Assembly (NCBI GenBank): GCA_003152315.1 | Contig: PLZV01000018.1 | Location: forward strand, 1-37,203 | DNA from: Verrucomicrobiota bacterium | GTDB taxonomy: Bacteria > Verrucomicrobiota > Verrucomicrobiia > Palsa-1439 | Direction: 5' to 3' | Length of the DNA: 37,203 nt | Part shown: in pieces, positions 17,001-25,398 of the stretch | Position numbering within the stretch: position 1 is the first letter of the stretch | How the letters are laid out: each line of letters starts with the position of its first letter | Translations under genes and position numbers: made by a program | Notes under the pieces: generated by a model | Database searches by the model: none | Seen by the model: the letters and a program-made list of their open reading frames with translations, nothing else | Told to the model about the DNA's origin: nothing

Positions 17001-19068
17001 GGTCGTAGTTGTTGCGGAAAACCAATTTCGCGTTGGGACTGGTGATCGGAATACTGGGTGAAACGAGCGTGGCCTCGCCCACGTCATTCGTGTCGGGGCA
17101 AAACGCCGCGTTCGGCGCCGTGTCCGCAACGCTACTGGTCGTAGTCCAGCCGGATAACACGCCGCTCCCGGCGGTGGACCAATCGACCGGCAACGCGGGT
17201 GCCGTGACGGAATCGAAATTCTGTGTAAAAACGCCGTTGGGTGTGCCGACCGGCAAACGGAAACTTGCCGTGCCAAGATCAACCGCACCGCTCTGCAACT
17301 GGAGAGTTGCGAGGATATTGCTGCCGCATGGAGCATTGGCGAGGAACGAGTAAACATTCGCGCTCGCTGAACCGCCGGCGGCGATAGTCCCGAAGTTCTG
17401 CGCGACACTGGGCGACGACACTCCCCCGGTGGCCAGCAGAGTCCCGACAACGTTTGTCGCGTCTTTGGCGCCCGTATTCAACAAGGAGAACTGGACGGAC
17501 ACGTGCTCGAAGGGATCGATGACGCCGTTGTTCGGACCGCAACTTTCGCTCAGAACAACTGCGTTGCTGGCGATAACGTGAGGAGCTACGAGTACATCGC
17601 CCCACCATGTGCCCCAGAGTGAGGTGCCTTTGATGGTGTTGGCGGAGTATTCCTGAATTGTCCAGAAGTCCGTATCATTCACGGGATCGACGACCGTCGA
17701 GGTATGGTCGCCCCACCGGTCACTACGGGTAAACGGCCCTTCACCTGCTTTCAACAGGATCTCGCTTTGGAGCGTGTTCGTCGGATCGGTGCCGGCGCGG
17801 AAAGAGAAGTACGCGCTAGGGAAGTTGGACGCTGAGAACCGTGCGTATCCGATGAGCACGTCATTACTCTGGTTGACGGCGATGCTCGGATAGCCGTAAA
17901 ACAGATTGCCGGTGGGATCATCGATGCGACCCCGTTGGAGAATCGTGCCATCGGTGCCAATCTGCCACCACTGGATGGCGCTACGGGTGGCGGAACCTCC
18001 TGCGGGAAGGAAAATCGAGTGGGCAACCCAAATCGCGCCGTTGCGATAAACGGTTTCCGACAAACGGGAATCGTCCAAGCCGATCAGGTTTGTGCTTCCG
18101 AGTTGCGGCGCAAAGTCAAACGTGGGTGCGTGGTCATCCCACGGGTCCGCCACGCTAATCTGTGGCCCCACATGAAGGACTTCCGATCCGACGGCTCCGT
18201 CGACATAAAGCAATTGGATCTCACCATTGCCACCCGAGTCGCCGTTGATCGCCGCCAACAGGTACAGATTGGTTTGTGTGTTATCGTAGGTTGCGGCCGG
18301 CTGCTCCACAACGCCGAACGTGGACTCATCCTCACTGGTGAATTCTGTGTAGTGTCCCGCTCCGCCCGCGTAGAGATCGGCCTTGTCAAAAACATACAGT
18401 TGGGACTGAACGGGGCCGTTACCGATGGTAAACGCCGTCACCGAGACCGCGATCCAATTGGTGTTGAAACCGAAGGTAGGATAGTTGACCCAAAATTCGC
18501 CATTGGTGTCGGCGGCGATTCGATAGAGGTTCCAGTTGCCTGTGGGATCACTCGTCTGCGAAACCCCGATAAGGGTTGAGGAAGTGGGCTGGTTGTGATC
18601 CGCGACAGCTGTGGTTATCCAACGACCGCTGAATGGATCATAGAGTACCTTCGGGTCAAACGCGCCGCGCGGGTCGACGTACGGGCCGAGCGCTGCCCAA
18701 AAGTCCTGCAAAATAATCGTGCTCACGACAGTACCATCCCGCTTCTGGATGCGAATCGAATTATCGAGCATCGACACCACGTGGTTCGGTCCGGCCGCCC
18801 CACCGGGGAATGGCGGATCCTGGGTGCCACCATCGTCCTGGGCTTGAAAGGTAATAGCCGGTGGCGATGAGGTGAGGTTTGTACCCGGGACCGACACGGG
18901 TGAATTGGTCGCGAGATTGCTAAAGTTAATGACGGCGTTCGTCAGCGCCGTCCCTGGTGTGCCTGTGAACGTTTGGCCGAAAGCCTGCCCCACCAACATC
19001 CCCGATACCATGGCAAGCAAAACAGTTAAAAGCAATGCACTGACGCGGCGCTGGTTATGCGAAAACAT
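14008..19068 (-). CDS. Giant secreted protein with DUF11, choice-of-anchor and PKD domains
   Basis: The product has 1686 residues from the ATG at 19068, which has AGGAG eight bases upstream; an in-frame GTG at 19077 is less likely. A signal peptide (to GQAFGQ) is followed by a region of about 490 residues that looks like a beta-propeller (repeated Trp- and Asp-rich strands), a jellyroll-like region with Cys pairs (about 500-800), a DUF11 domain (about 800-920, LIISKLASPSPVLAGSNVTY), a choice-of-anchor module (SQDFGTILTGT) and a second one (NRDFGVVPVGQ). Three PKD domains carry WTFGDGG near residues 1060, 1243 and 1329, and a C-terminal Ig-like region starts at TPPTVTIVRPGNG. No PEP-CTERM, LPxTG or T9SS tail is seen. 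It is probably a surface or secreted binding protein and stands alone transcriptionally. Confidence 0.85.
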   Translation of the reverse strand: MFSHNQRRVSALLLTVLLAMVSGMLVGQAFGQTFTGTPGTALTNAVINFSNLATNSPVSVPGTNLTSSPPAITFQAQDDGGTQDPPFPGGAAGPNHVVSMLDNSIRIQKRDGTVVSTIILQDFWAALGPYVDPRGAFDPKVLYDPFSGRWITTAVADHNQPTSSTLIGVSQTSDPTGNWNLYRIAADTNGEFWVNYPTFGFNTNWIAVSVTAFTIGNGPVQSQLYVFDKADLYAGGAGHYTEFTSEDESTFGVVEQPAATYDNTQTNLYLLAAINGDSGGNGEIQLLYVDGAVGSEVLHVGPQISVADPWDDHAPTFDFAPQLGSTNLIGLDDSRLSETVYRNGAIWVAHSIFLPAGGSATRSAIQWWQIGTDGTILQRGRIDDPTGNLFYGYPSIAVNQSNDVLIGYARFSASNFPSAYFSFRAGTDPTNTLQSEILLKAGEGPFTRSDRWGDHTSTVVDPVNDTDFWTIQEYSANTIKGTSLWGTWWGDVLVAPHVIASNAVVLSESCGPNNGVIDPFEHVSVQFSLLNTGAKDATNVVGTLLATGGVSSPSVAQNFGTIAAGGSASANVYSFLANAPCGSNILATLQLQSGAVDLGTASFRLPVGTPNGVFTQNFDSVTAPALPVDWSTAGSGVLSGWTTTSSVADTAPNAAFCPDTNDVGEATLVSPSIPITSPNAKLVFRNNYDLELGFDGGVLEIQIGGGIFQDILAAGGSFEQGGYSEFINTNAVNSSLIGLAAWSGNSGGWITTTVDLPAAAAGQNVQLRWRCVTDDSGGGNGWFIDGVEINDGGNCCTAGSEADLIISKLASPSPVLAGSNVTYTITVTNAGPGVAFSVTVTDTPPSSVVFLSATPSQGTCVTDVLGRVICNLQDMTNGTAATISVLVNAPSVGILTNIAQVGAFSPDPNPANNAALNLDSAVTSFSFVVTPASQDFGTILTGTTAQLSFVVTNGSGVSLNGTAVVGGAPFSIVSGTPFTVASLSSTNVVVRFTPVSAGGFTDKVVFATNIGNSTNPVMGAGATVPVANFSGTPTNGLVPFLVTFTDTSTGTITNRSWTFGDGGTTNTLNTTVTYTYNSAGLFTVSLAVSGPVGGVQSNTRINYILATNIPPQQVVSPGNRDFGVVPVGQSSTQTFSIVNAGLQTLTGSATAGAPFALVSGSPFTINGGQTGLVSVSFNPVAAGAFTGSVFFTSNGGASTNALTGTGAVAPGAGFTGTPTNGAAALLVSFTNTSTGTVTSTAWTFGDGGTSALASPSHSYTNAGTFSVSLTVLGPLGSNTLLRSGYITVTNAFVTPVAAFNATPTNGPAPLLVNFTDASTGTITNHSWTFGDGGTSILSNPSHTYTNRGVYPVTLTVTGPSGSSTTNRLSLITVTNALNTPPTVTIVRPGNGMLYPSSYTNQTITIVVNATSNDGASISKIEFFDGATEIGQATNNPGTNFLVHPALGTHQLSARADETFGTTGITSATTILIGAKNSPLGDWEITITGGDKGAQFLTFEDDFTANGFGIRLKTPALEDVTGTWSFTNRPKGQVTGPFLGQSDGTTNWTGVFKGPSNNSRTLSGSVPTPQFGTFHWRGVPPKMIPVLTGTWTGTVAIVRTTPAAVSFSLSPNANDPAVFDIAASTDTNTVVGELLVTSHNKVYAFVASGSNKEFELSGTFTMPRAMPTLTLRGADATGERVTIKIVQ

Positions 19069-19233
19069 GTTCCCCACTCCTTTTCGTTACTAACAGATAT
19101 TCCTCCTCCGCCACCTTGTACGAGCGCGAAGTATACTACGAAACAACATCATGACAAGCCCCAAAATGAAAATCCCATGGTGGCGCCACTTCAACTCTTG
19201 CACTGGCGGGCAGAAATATTAAACTGCGCTCTC

Positions 19234-20013
19234 ATGCTCATCGATTACCACATGCACACGGAATTGACTGATGGAACGGGACGACCCGCTGACTATGCCC
19301 GGGTCGCCGTGGAGCGCGGCCTTGACGAGATCGGCTGTTCGGACCATGCACCTTTGGCCGAGCGCGAAACGGATTGGACCATGAAAAAGTCAGACCTGGA
19401 GACTTACGTCAACTGGGTGCGCGAGGCCCAGGCGAAATTTCCGCAGTTGCCGATCAAACTCGGGCTTGAGGTGGACTACGTGCCGGGCTGTGAGGACTGG
19501 GTGCGGGAGTTGGCGGCGATGTATCCGTGGGATTTCTTTCTCGGTAGCGTCCATTACCTCGGTGAGTTTCCCGTCGACCGCAGCGCGAAAGACTGGGAAA
19601 CGGAGAACGTGGAAGCGCGCTGGCGCGAGTATTTTGAGCTGTGGAAAAAAGCGGCGCGAACCCGCCTGTTCGATTCCCTCTCCCACCCCGACCTGCCGAA
19701 GAAATTCAATTTCCGGCCAACGACGGATTTCACCAGTGTTTATGATGACGCATTGGGTGCCGTTGCGGAATCCGATGTGGCCATTGAAGTCAGTACCGCC
19801 GGATTACGCAAACCGTGCCGGGAGATTTATCCGAGTGAACCCTTTCTGAAGATCGCCCGCCGTCTGAATGTCCCGATCACGTTGGGAAGCGACGCGCACA
19901 TCCCGCAAGATGTTGGCGCGGAGTACGGCAAAGCCATCGCACTGGCCCGCTCGTGTGGTTATGACAAGGTTTGCCGGTTTACACTGCGGAAGCGGGACCT
20001 GGTCAAACTGTAA
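19234..20013 (+). CDS. hisJ: Histidinol-phosphatase, PHP family (HisJ-type)
   Basis: The product has 259 residues. I chose the ATG at 19234 because MLIDYHMHTE puts the first PHP metal motif at the N-terminus as in the family; the frame is open further upstream but crosses the promoter region of the neighbouring gene. PHP metal-site motifs appear in order: DYHMHTE, CSDHAPL, GLEVDYVPG, GSVHYLG, LSHPDLPKKF and GSDAHIP. The enzyme removes phosphate from L-histidinol phosphate in histidine synthesis, using a trinuclear metal centre in the cytoplasm. No other his gene is nearby. Close PHP relatives with other phosphoesterase roles cannot be excluded. Confidence 0.85.
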   Translation: MLIDYHMHTELTDGTGRPADYARVAVERGLDEIGCSDHAPLAERETDWTMKKSDLETYVNWVREAQAKFPQLPIKLGLEVDYVPGCEDWVRELAAMYPWDFFLGSVHYLGEFPVDRSAKDWETENVEARWREYFELWKKAARTRLFDSLSHPDLPKKFNFRPTTDFTSVYDDALGAVAESDVAIEVSTAGLRKPCREIYPSEPFLKIARRLNVPITLGSDAHIPQDVGAEYGKAIALARSCGYDKVCRFTLRKRDLVKL

Positions 20014-20046
20014 GCGCCCGGTAGGGTCGCGCCCCCACCAATCAGG

Positions 20047-20391
20047 CTATTTCGTCGCCGCGAGGACGGCGTCGAAAGCCTTGGGATCGTTTGTCGCCAG
20101 CTCGGCCAAAATCTTGCGGTCGAGCGCAATGTTGGCTTTCTTGAGTGCGGCGATGAACCGGCTGTAGTTGATCCCCTGCGCGCGACAGGCCGCGTTGATG
20201 CGCAACGTCCAGAGGGTGCGATAGTCCGCCTTCTTGTCCTTGCGGTGGGCGAAACTGTAGGTCAGGCCGTGCCAGACTGCGTTCTTCGCATAACGAAACT
20301 TCTTGCTGCGCCAACCGCGATAACCGGCGGCGGCCTTGATCATCCGTTTGCGGCGGCGCTGGCTGGCTGGGGCATTGGTGGCTCTTGGCAT
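20047..20391 (-). CDS. rplT: 50S ribosomal protein L20
   Basis: The product has 114 residues, close to the family length. It starts [20 protein letters not shown] and carries the typical [17 protein letters not shown] and [20 protein letters not shown] blocks. A ribosome binding site, AGGAG, precedes the ATG. L20 binds 23S rRNA early in 50S assembly and in several bacteria represses the infC operon. It is the third gene of the infC-rpmI-rplT operon, 45 bases after rpmI, and converges with hisJ. Confidence 0.97.
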   Translation of the reverse strand: MPRATNAPASQRRRKRMIKAAAGYRGWRSKKFRYAKNAVWHGLTYSFAHRKDKKADYRTLWTLRINAACRAQGINYSRFIAALKKANIALDRKILAELATNDPKAFDAVLAATK

Positions 20392-20436
20392 GGTGAACTC
20401 CTAGGATTTCAAATTGTCGATTTCAGGACTGGATCA

Positions 20437-20652
20437 TTAACCGCGATGGCTGAACGGCAGCACGTCCGTGATATGATGCTTGTGAGTTTCGCTGACCGCC
20501 TTCGTCTGGCCCAGGCGCCGCTTGTGCTTCGAGGACTTGTGTGTATTCAAATGCCGCTTGCCCGCACCATAGCGCATCACTTTACCGGTCGCCGTGATCT
20601 TGAATCGCTTCGCGGCGGCCTTTTTTGTCTTGGCTGATTTCCAACGTGGCAT
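20437..20652 (-). CDS. rpmI: 50S ribosomal protein L35
   Basis: The product has 71 residues and the basic L35 pattern: MPRWKSAKTKKAAAKRFKIT, then GKVMRYGAGKRHLNTHKS and a KRRLG motif. The final residues after VSETHKHHITDVLPF are the usual short tail. AAGGA lies upstream of the ATG. It sits between infC and rplT, the common bacterial arrangement. Confidence 0.96.
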   Translation of the reverse strand: MPRWKSAKTKKAAAKRFKITATGKVMRYGAGKRHLNTHKSSKHKRRLGQTKAVSETHKHHITDVLPFSHRG

Positions 20653-20675
20653 ATGCCGTTTCCTTCCAAAAATTC

Positions 20676-21233
20676 CTACGCTTCTTTTTCTTCTTCGTCC
20701 CGGGACCCTTCCTGTTTCTTTCCGCCACGAACGGGCGAGATCATCATCGTGATGCTTCGCCCCATCAGCTTCGGCATCACCTCGGGACGACTGCAGCCTT
20801 GCAGGTCTTCGATGATTTTTTGCATCAACTTATTGCCGTACTCCGGATGCGCGTTTTCACGACCGCGCAACATCATCGTCACTTTCACCTTCATCCCGTC
20901 ACCGAGGAAATCCCGCATGTGATTGAGCTTTGTCTCGTAATCGTGCGGATCGATGTTCAACCGAATCTTGATTTCCTTCAACTTCGTAGCGTGGTGATGC
21001 TTGCGCGCTTCGCGATCCCGTTTTTCCTGCTCGTACTTGTACTTGCCGAAATCAACGATGCGGCAGACCGGCGGCGCCGCGTTGGGCGCCACTTCTACCA
21101 AATCGTATCCCCGCTGCATGGCCGCCGCCAGCGCCTGGCTGGTGGGCAAAACCCCGAGTTGCTTTCCGTCTGCGTCGATTACCCGCACTTCTCGCGCGCG
21201 AATCTTCTGATTGACACGAACAAATTGTTGAAT
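20676..21233 (-). CDS. infC: Translation initiation factor IF-3, AUU start
   Basis: The product has 185 residues when started at ATT (21233-21231). IF-3 normally begins with a segment like VNxxIRAREVRVIDxDGxQLG, and here the frame upstream of the GTG at 21188 encodes exactly that (FVRVNQKIRAREVRVIDADG). The ATT lies 7 bases after a perfect Shine-Dalgarno AGGAGGT (21247-21241, minus strand). The GTG at 21188 would delete 15 conserved residues and has no such site. N- and C-domains are complete (GKYKYEQEKRDREARKHH linker, FLGDGMKVKVTMMLRGRE). In Escherichia coli infC also starts at AUU, which lets IF-3 repress its own translation by rejecting non-canonical start codons. The same feedback is inferred here. 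An acidic tail (GSRDEEEKEA) ends the protein. Confidence 0.93.
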   Translation of the reverse strand: MQQFVRVNQKIRAREVRVIDADGKQLGVLPTSQALAAAMQRGYDLVEVAPNAAPPVCRIVDFGKYKYEQEKRDREARKHHHATKLKEIKIRLNIDPHDYETKLNHMRDFLGDGMKVKVTMMLRGRENAHPEYGNKLMQKIIEDLQGCSRPEVMPKLMGRSITMMISPVRGGKKQEGSRDEEEKEA

Positions 21234-21247
21234 TGCTCCGACCTCCT
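21231..21247 (-). promoter_or_regulatory. infC: infC Shine-Dalgarno and AUU initiation site
   Basis: AGGAGGT at 21247-21241 is followed by a 7-base spacer and ATT at 21233. This strong ribosome binding site with a rare start codon decides the start of infC and is the expected element for IF-3 autoregulation. Confidence 0.85.
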
Positions 21248-21432
21248 GTTGGCCCTCAGCGGGTTAGCTTGGTTGAATGACTTCGCTCACAATTCTTTAT
21301 GTATATGTAAATGCGCCGTGCACTACCGTCGGCTTTGCTCTCGACCGTCCGCCCGGGCGCGAATGGCCCATTCTTCTAAGGCTTTTCTCCCGTCAATGCA
21401 ACAGTCTTTTTTAGCCGGGTCGCTCGAGGCGG

Positions 21433-22131
21433 TTACTCGCCCTCTTTCAGTTCGTTTTCAAAACGGTAACCGATATCGCGGATGGTGTGGATAAACGTGG
21501 GGCGATGCGGGTCGGGCTCAATTTTGCTCCGCAGCGTCGTGACACAACGATCCACACTGCGCGAGGTGACCATGACGGTGTTGCCCCAGACGGCGTTCAT
21601 GATGCTGTCCCGAGTGAACGCCCGCCCGGGGTGCTGGAGAAAGTATTCGAGGAGGCGGAATTCTTTGTTTGTGAGCGGCACTTCGACCCCGTCCTTGAAC
21701 AGCTGGTGCGACACGGTGTCGAGGCGGCAGCGACCAAATTTGTAGCGCTCCGCCGCACCTGCCTGCCGCCGGCGTAGAAAGGCCTGCGCACGCGCCACGA
21801 GTTCACGCATGCTGAACGGCTTGGTAATGTAATCGTCCGCGCCGAGTTCCAGGCCGCGGACAATGTCTTCCTCCTGCCCTTTGGCCGTCAACATGAGGAT
21901 CGGCATTTCGAGTTTCTCCGCACGAACAGCGCGGCAGATTTCAAAACCGTTGATCTTCGGTAGCATGATGTCGAGCAGGATCAGGTCGGGTCGGCCATTG
22001 AGGGCGGCCTCCAGTCCTTCTTCTCCGTTGCGCGCCGTCCGCACGCGATAGCCGCGCGTAACGAAATTGTCTTTCACCACCCGCAGGATGGCAGGGTCGT
22101 CTTCGATGATGAGGATGTCGGCTGGAGTCAT
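21433..22131 (-). CDS. OmpR/PhoB-family response regulator
   Basis: The product has 232 residues from the ATG at 22131, whose ATGA overlaps the histidine kinase stop. The receiver domain has the acidic pocket E10-D11-D12, phospho-acceptor Asp54 in LLDIMLPK, Thr in MLTAKG and Lys in ITKPFSMRE. The C-terminal winged helix has LTNKEFRLLEYFLQHPGRAF, the RSVDRCVTTLRSKIE recognition helix and IHTIRDIGYRFE. It is the terminal gene of a five-gene operon and should act with the kinase just upstream. A PhoB-box-like direct repeat upstream of the operon (26870-26887) is a candidate binding site. Confidence 0.92.
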   Translation of the reverse strand: MTPADILIIEDDPAILRVVKDNFVTRGYRVRTARNGEEGLEAALNGRPDLILLDIMLPKINGFEICRAVRAEKLEMPILMLTAKGQEEDIVRGLELGADDYITKPFSMRELVARAQAFLRRRQAGAAERYKFGRCRLDTVSHQLFKDGVEVPLTNKEFRLLEYFLQHPGRAFTRDSIMNAVWGNTVMVTSRSVDRCVTTLRSKIEPDPHRPTFIHTIRDIGYRFENELKEGE

Positions 22132-23824
22132 GACGCTCCTTCGGCAACAACGGGAATCTCGATGGTGAACGTGCTGCCGCGTCCGGGTTCGCTCTCGACG
22201 CGTACGGAGCCGTGGTGTGCCTCGACGATCGATTGGACGATACTGAGACCGAGCCCGCAACCGCCGGCGGATCGCGAGAGTCCCTGGTCAGTTTGATAAA
22301 AGCGTTGAAACACACGCTTGCCCTCGCGCGGCGTGAGGCCGATGCCGTTGTCTTCGACAGCGAACCAAACGCTGCCATTGCGCGCCTCGGTTCGCAGGAC
22401 GATGCGTTTTTCGTCGCCGGAATATTTCCAGGCATTGTCGAGGAGGTTCAGCAGTGCCGTGACCAGCGCATCGACATCCCGCGAATCGAGGGGAGATCCG
22501 CCGCGATGTGCGATTCCAGCACGCAGCCGGGCACCTGGGCTCGCTCTCCCAAAGCCGCTACAGCGCCTTCCACGACCTGTTGCGGGCGGACGCGGGTGAA
22601 CTCAAACGTGAACTTGTTCCGCTCCAGACGTGAAAAGGTGAGAAAATTATCGATCAAGCGGCTCAGCCGGGCATTTTCCGTGGCTAGCAACTTCAGGTAT
22701 TCCCGTGTCGTCTTTTCATCGAATCGCTCGGCATCGAGCAAGGTATCCACGAGGGCGCGCATCGCGGTGAGCGGGGTTTTGAGTTCGTGGGAAACCGTGG
22801 CGACGAGATCGTTCTTTAGCCGGGCCAACTGCACCTGTCGCCCAAAGCCACGGGCAATGAGAAGGCCCAGCACCGACATCGCGGCGATCACGGCGCTGCC
22901 GACAACCAGATAGCGGGTCACCCGACGATCCGCCTCGGTGTTGAAGAGGGTGCGATCATCCAGTGACAAGGCGAGCCGCCAGCCGGGCAACTCGGGACCC
23001 AGCGACGCCGTTGCCACCGTGGACTCCGTCATCACGTCATCGCCCGGCGAGATCACGGCAAGATTGACGCCCTTCGGCAAGGCGGGATCATGGATCAGAT
23101 TGTTCAGCTTCGCCTGCAGGCCAGTGGTGGTGAACAATGCCAGTGTCAGCCGGTTCGAGGTGCCCACCGACCAAACATCGCGCAATTCAGTGGCGTGCAA
23201 AGTCGACGCGTGCACGAAGACCGGATTCGCCTCGAGATACCGAGCGGCGAGTTCTTCCCCAGCCTGTGTCGGAAACTCCAGATGGGGATCGAGCCGCTGC
23301 AGTTCGTTCATGAGGAACCGGCGCTGCGCCGACGGGAGCAGACCCGCTGCGTAGTCATTGACCCGGTCACGCAATCGCGCGGCAGTCTCATTGAACTGCG
23401 GACCTGTCTTGTTGGTCGACGATTCGAGCGCGAAGAGTTCCGCGTTGGCGGCGGTGTCGCGTCCGTCTGACAAGCGTGGATAGGCAACGCGGCCCTGCTC
23501 ATCGAAGCAGATGACGCTGTCGGCTGACCCTTCGCGGACGCAGCGCGCAAAGCGGGCGGCAGCCCCCTCCATGCCGTCGAGCCGGCCAAGCTGCTGATTC
23601 CAACGTTCCAGCAACTGCGCCTGAACGAGCGCCAGTTGGCCGCGATAGGCTTCGGCCAGCTTCTCGCGCACGGCGAGGCGTTCATTGCCCATCGCTTCGC
23701 GCATGAACCACAGTACGCAACCGACGGCGACGAGCACGACGAGAAGCAACAATGCCAACATGGGCCAGGCCCGAACGTCCCGGCCCACGCGACGTTGGAA
23801 AAGACTGAAGCGTCGCATGCTCAT
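22128..23824 (-). CDS. Membrane sensor histidine kinase, broken by a one-base frameshift
   Basis: The first part (23824-22448, 458 codons) has a membrane helix at about 21-41, an extracytoplasmic sensor of about 260 residues, a second helix at about 305-326 and a HisKA domain with His346 in VSHELKTPL. After LPSIRG the frame runs into WSRHC and a stop. The other frame from the same point continues DVDALVTALLNLLDNAWKYS, DNGIGL and GLGLSIV, the complete ATPase domain, ending at 22128. Restoring one base at the GGG run (22478-22480) yields a normal kinase of about 565 residues. This is either a true mutation, a slippage site or a sequencing error. The ATG at 23824 overlaps the hydrolase stop. The anchor region shares a 68-bp near-identical segment with the hydrolase gene. 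Confidence 0.85.
23727..23794. repeat. 68-bp direct repeat, kinase copy
   Basis: This matches 24980-25047 at 66 of 68 positions by eye. On the minus strand it encodes RRVGRDVRAWPMLALLLLVV and the following LVA, the cytoplasmic lead and first membrane helix of the kinase. The second copy encodes the same peptide at the start of the serine hydrolase. The spacing between copies is 1253 bp, about the length of the hydrolase gene. Confidence 0.92.
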
Positions 23825-25074
23825 TGTGAATTGGTGGTTGTGGACGGGGGCTGCCGGTTGACTCTATTCAAGAGCGACGACGTAGCCGCCGGCAAGATAT
23901 ATTGCTGTAGCATATCAAATGGCTGATCCCACGATGCATTGTCGTTCCAGCCGGTGAACACAACAACTATCTGCAGGTCCGGAAAGGCAATGATGAATTG
24001 CCCGCCCCTGCCTTGCGCGCCATAAGCCGCGACCGTTCGATCGCGCACCCGCAACCGCCCCAACCACCATTGATACCCATAGTCGCGATCTGGAGCATGC
24101 TGTGTTGTTGACTGCCGAATCCAGTTCTCGCTGACGATCCGTCTTCCTTGCCAGCAACCGCGATTCAAGAGTAGGTAACCGATCTTCGCCATATCGCGCG
24201 GCCTCAACAAGAGACCTCCTCCGGTCTGGACGACGCCACTGGGATACTTGAGCCAATAGTAATTTGAGATGCCGAGCGGCCCGAAAAGATACTTCTCAGC
24301 GAATTTGTCCGCCCGCAACCTGGAAACTTTGTAAATAATCTGCCCCAGTGTGATGGCAATTCCACTATTGTAGCAGAACTTCGTGCCAGGCGGCGCAACA
24401 ACAGGTCTTTCAAGCGCATATCGAACTGGATCACTGCTGCGATTCATGCTGACATGGTCATTTCGGGCATCGGCGTAGGGATACGTCCACTCGTCCCATG
24501 ATAGACCGGCTGTCATGGAGAGGCAGTCCTTTAGCTCAATTCTGTCTTTCTTTCCGTCTGCGAAGATATCGGAATACTCCGGGAAGAACGCAGAAATCTT
24601 CTCATCAACGTCTCGAATCAGATGCTGATCGATCGCGATCCCGATCAGAATGGAATTCACGCTTTTCGTCGCCGAGTGCAGCTCATGCAGTGTGTCCCGC
24701 TGGAACGCGTGAAACTGGCCCTCGCTGTCTTGACCCGGAAAATACTCCTCAACGACGAGTTTACCGTTCTTGACAAGGAGCACGCTGTGAATGTTCTTGT
24801 ATGTTTTGTCATTGATCCGCTCAAACAAATCCTTGATTAAATCGGTATCGAGGTTTTCATTGCTCGGGTCAGCAGTCTCCCAACCGTCATTCGTCTTTTC
24901 AGGAACGATATACCGATATGTCTTAAGATGATTGTCGGGGGATCGGTCTGCGGCACAAGTACTCTGGCCAAAACCCATTGCGACGAGCACGACGAGAAGC
25001 AACAGTGCCAACATGGGCCAGGCCCGAACGTCCCGGCCCACGCGGCGCTTTCTTCCAGAAGTCGACGCTCTCAT
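23821..25074 (-). CDS. SxxK serine hydrolase (class C beta-lactamase / PBP-like), membrane-anchored
   Basis: The product has 417 residues from the ATG at 25074, whose ATGA overlaps the DUF5808 stop. The motif SATK (Ser134, Lys137) is the SxxK nucleophile of the serine beta-lactamase-like fold. YNSG further on fits the Y-x-N motif, and YGAQGRGGQF near the C-terminus fits the third (K/H)xG strand. Relatives include esterases, D-aminopeptidases and PBP-like proteins, so antibiotic hydrolysis should not be assumed. The N-terminus (about 10-33) is a lead and membrane helix almost identical to that of the next gene, the histidine kinase, including at DNA level, then GFGQSTCAAD. This suggests that the hydrolase acquired or duplicated the kinase membrane anchor. 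It acts outside the cytoplasmic membrane. Confidence 0.85.
   Translation of the reverse strand: MRASTSGRKRRVGRDVRAWPMLALLLLVVLVAMGFGQSTCAADRSPDNHLKTYRYIVPEKTNDGWETADPSNENLDTDLIKDLFERINDKTYKNIHSVLLVKNGKLVVEEYFPGQDSEGQFHAFQRDTLHELHSATKSVNSILIGIAIDQHLIRDVDEKISAFFPEYSDIFADGKKDRIELKDCLSMTAGLSWDEWTYPYADARNDHVSMNRSSDPVRYALERPVVAPPGTKFCYNSGIAITLGQIIYKVSRLRADKFAEKYLFGPLGISNYYWLKYPSGVVQTGGGLLLRPRDMAKIGYLLLNRGCWQGRRIVSENWIRQSTTQHAPDRDYGYQWWLGRLRVRDRTVAAYGAQGRGGQFIIAFPDLQIVVVFTGWNDNASWDQPFDMLQQYILPAATSSLLNRVNRQPPSTTTNSQ
24980..25047. repeat. 68-bp direct repeat, hydrolase copy
   Basis: This is the partner of 23727-23794, with two mismatches. It encodes the lead and membrane helix of the serine hydrolase in the same frame as in the kinase. 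The flanks diverge immediately on both sides. Confidence 0.92.
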
Positions 25075-25370
25075 TCGGTGCGTGAGGACAAGTAGGCGCA
25101 CAGCAAGCACAGCACCAGGATCTCCGCGGCAGCAGTGAGACGGACGGTGACAACGCCTTGTCCTTCAACCATCCGTAGCGGAACGATCAGAAAGACGAGA
25201 ACCAGCAGTAGTGTTGGAACTGCGCTTGGGCGGGCAAAATTCAGTGTCCACCCCATCCACTTGATTCTCCTCGGCACGATCACCCGCGGATCCTCCTTGC
25301 AGAAGTAGATAAGCCGCCAGTTGTAATTCCGGGGGTCTTTCCGACGGACTTCGATTTCTTCTCGTGTCAT
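25071..25370 (-). CDS. DUF5808 domain membrane protein
   Basis: The product has 99 residues from the ATG at 25370 (MTREEIEVRRKD); a longer frame overlaps the upstream gene. The first half matches the DUF5808 pattern: DPRNYNWRLIYFCKEDPRV, then IVPRRIKWMGWTLNFARPSA. Two hydrophobic helices follow (TLLLVLVFLIVPL and AEILVLCLLCAYL). DUF5808 has no assigned function but often occurs in small membrane proteins of signalling or envelope loci. The stop overlaps the hydrolase start codon and the upstream TPR gene ends 28 bases away, so it is embedded in the operon. Confidence 0.75.
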   Translation of the reverse strand: MTREEIEVRRKDPRNYNWRLIYFCKEDPRVIVPRRIKWMGWTLNFARPSAVPTLLLVLVFLIVPLRMVEGQGVVTVRLTAAAEILVLCLLCAYLSSRTE

Positions 25371-25398
25371 ATCTCCTCCACGCGTCTGACATTCTCGT

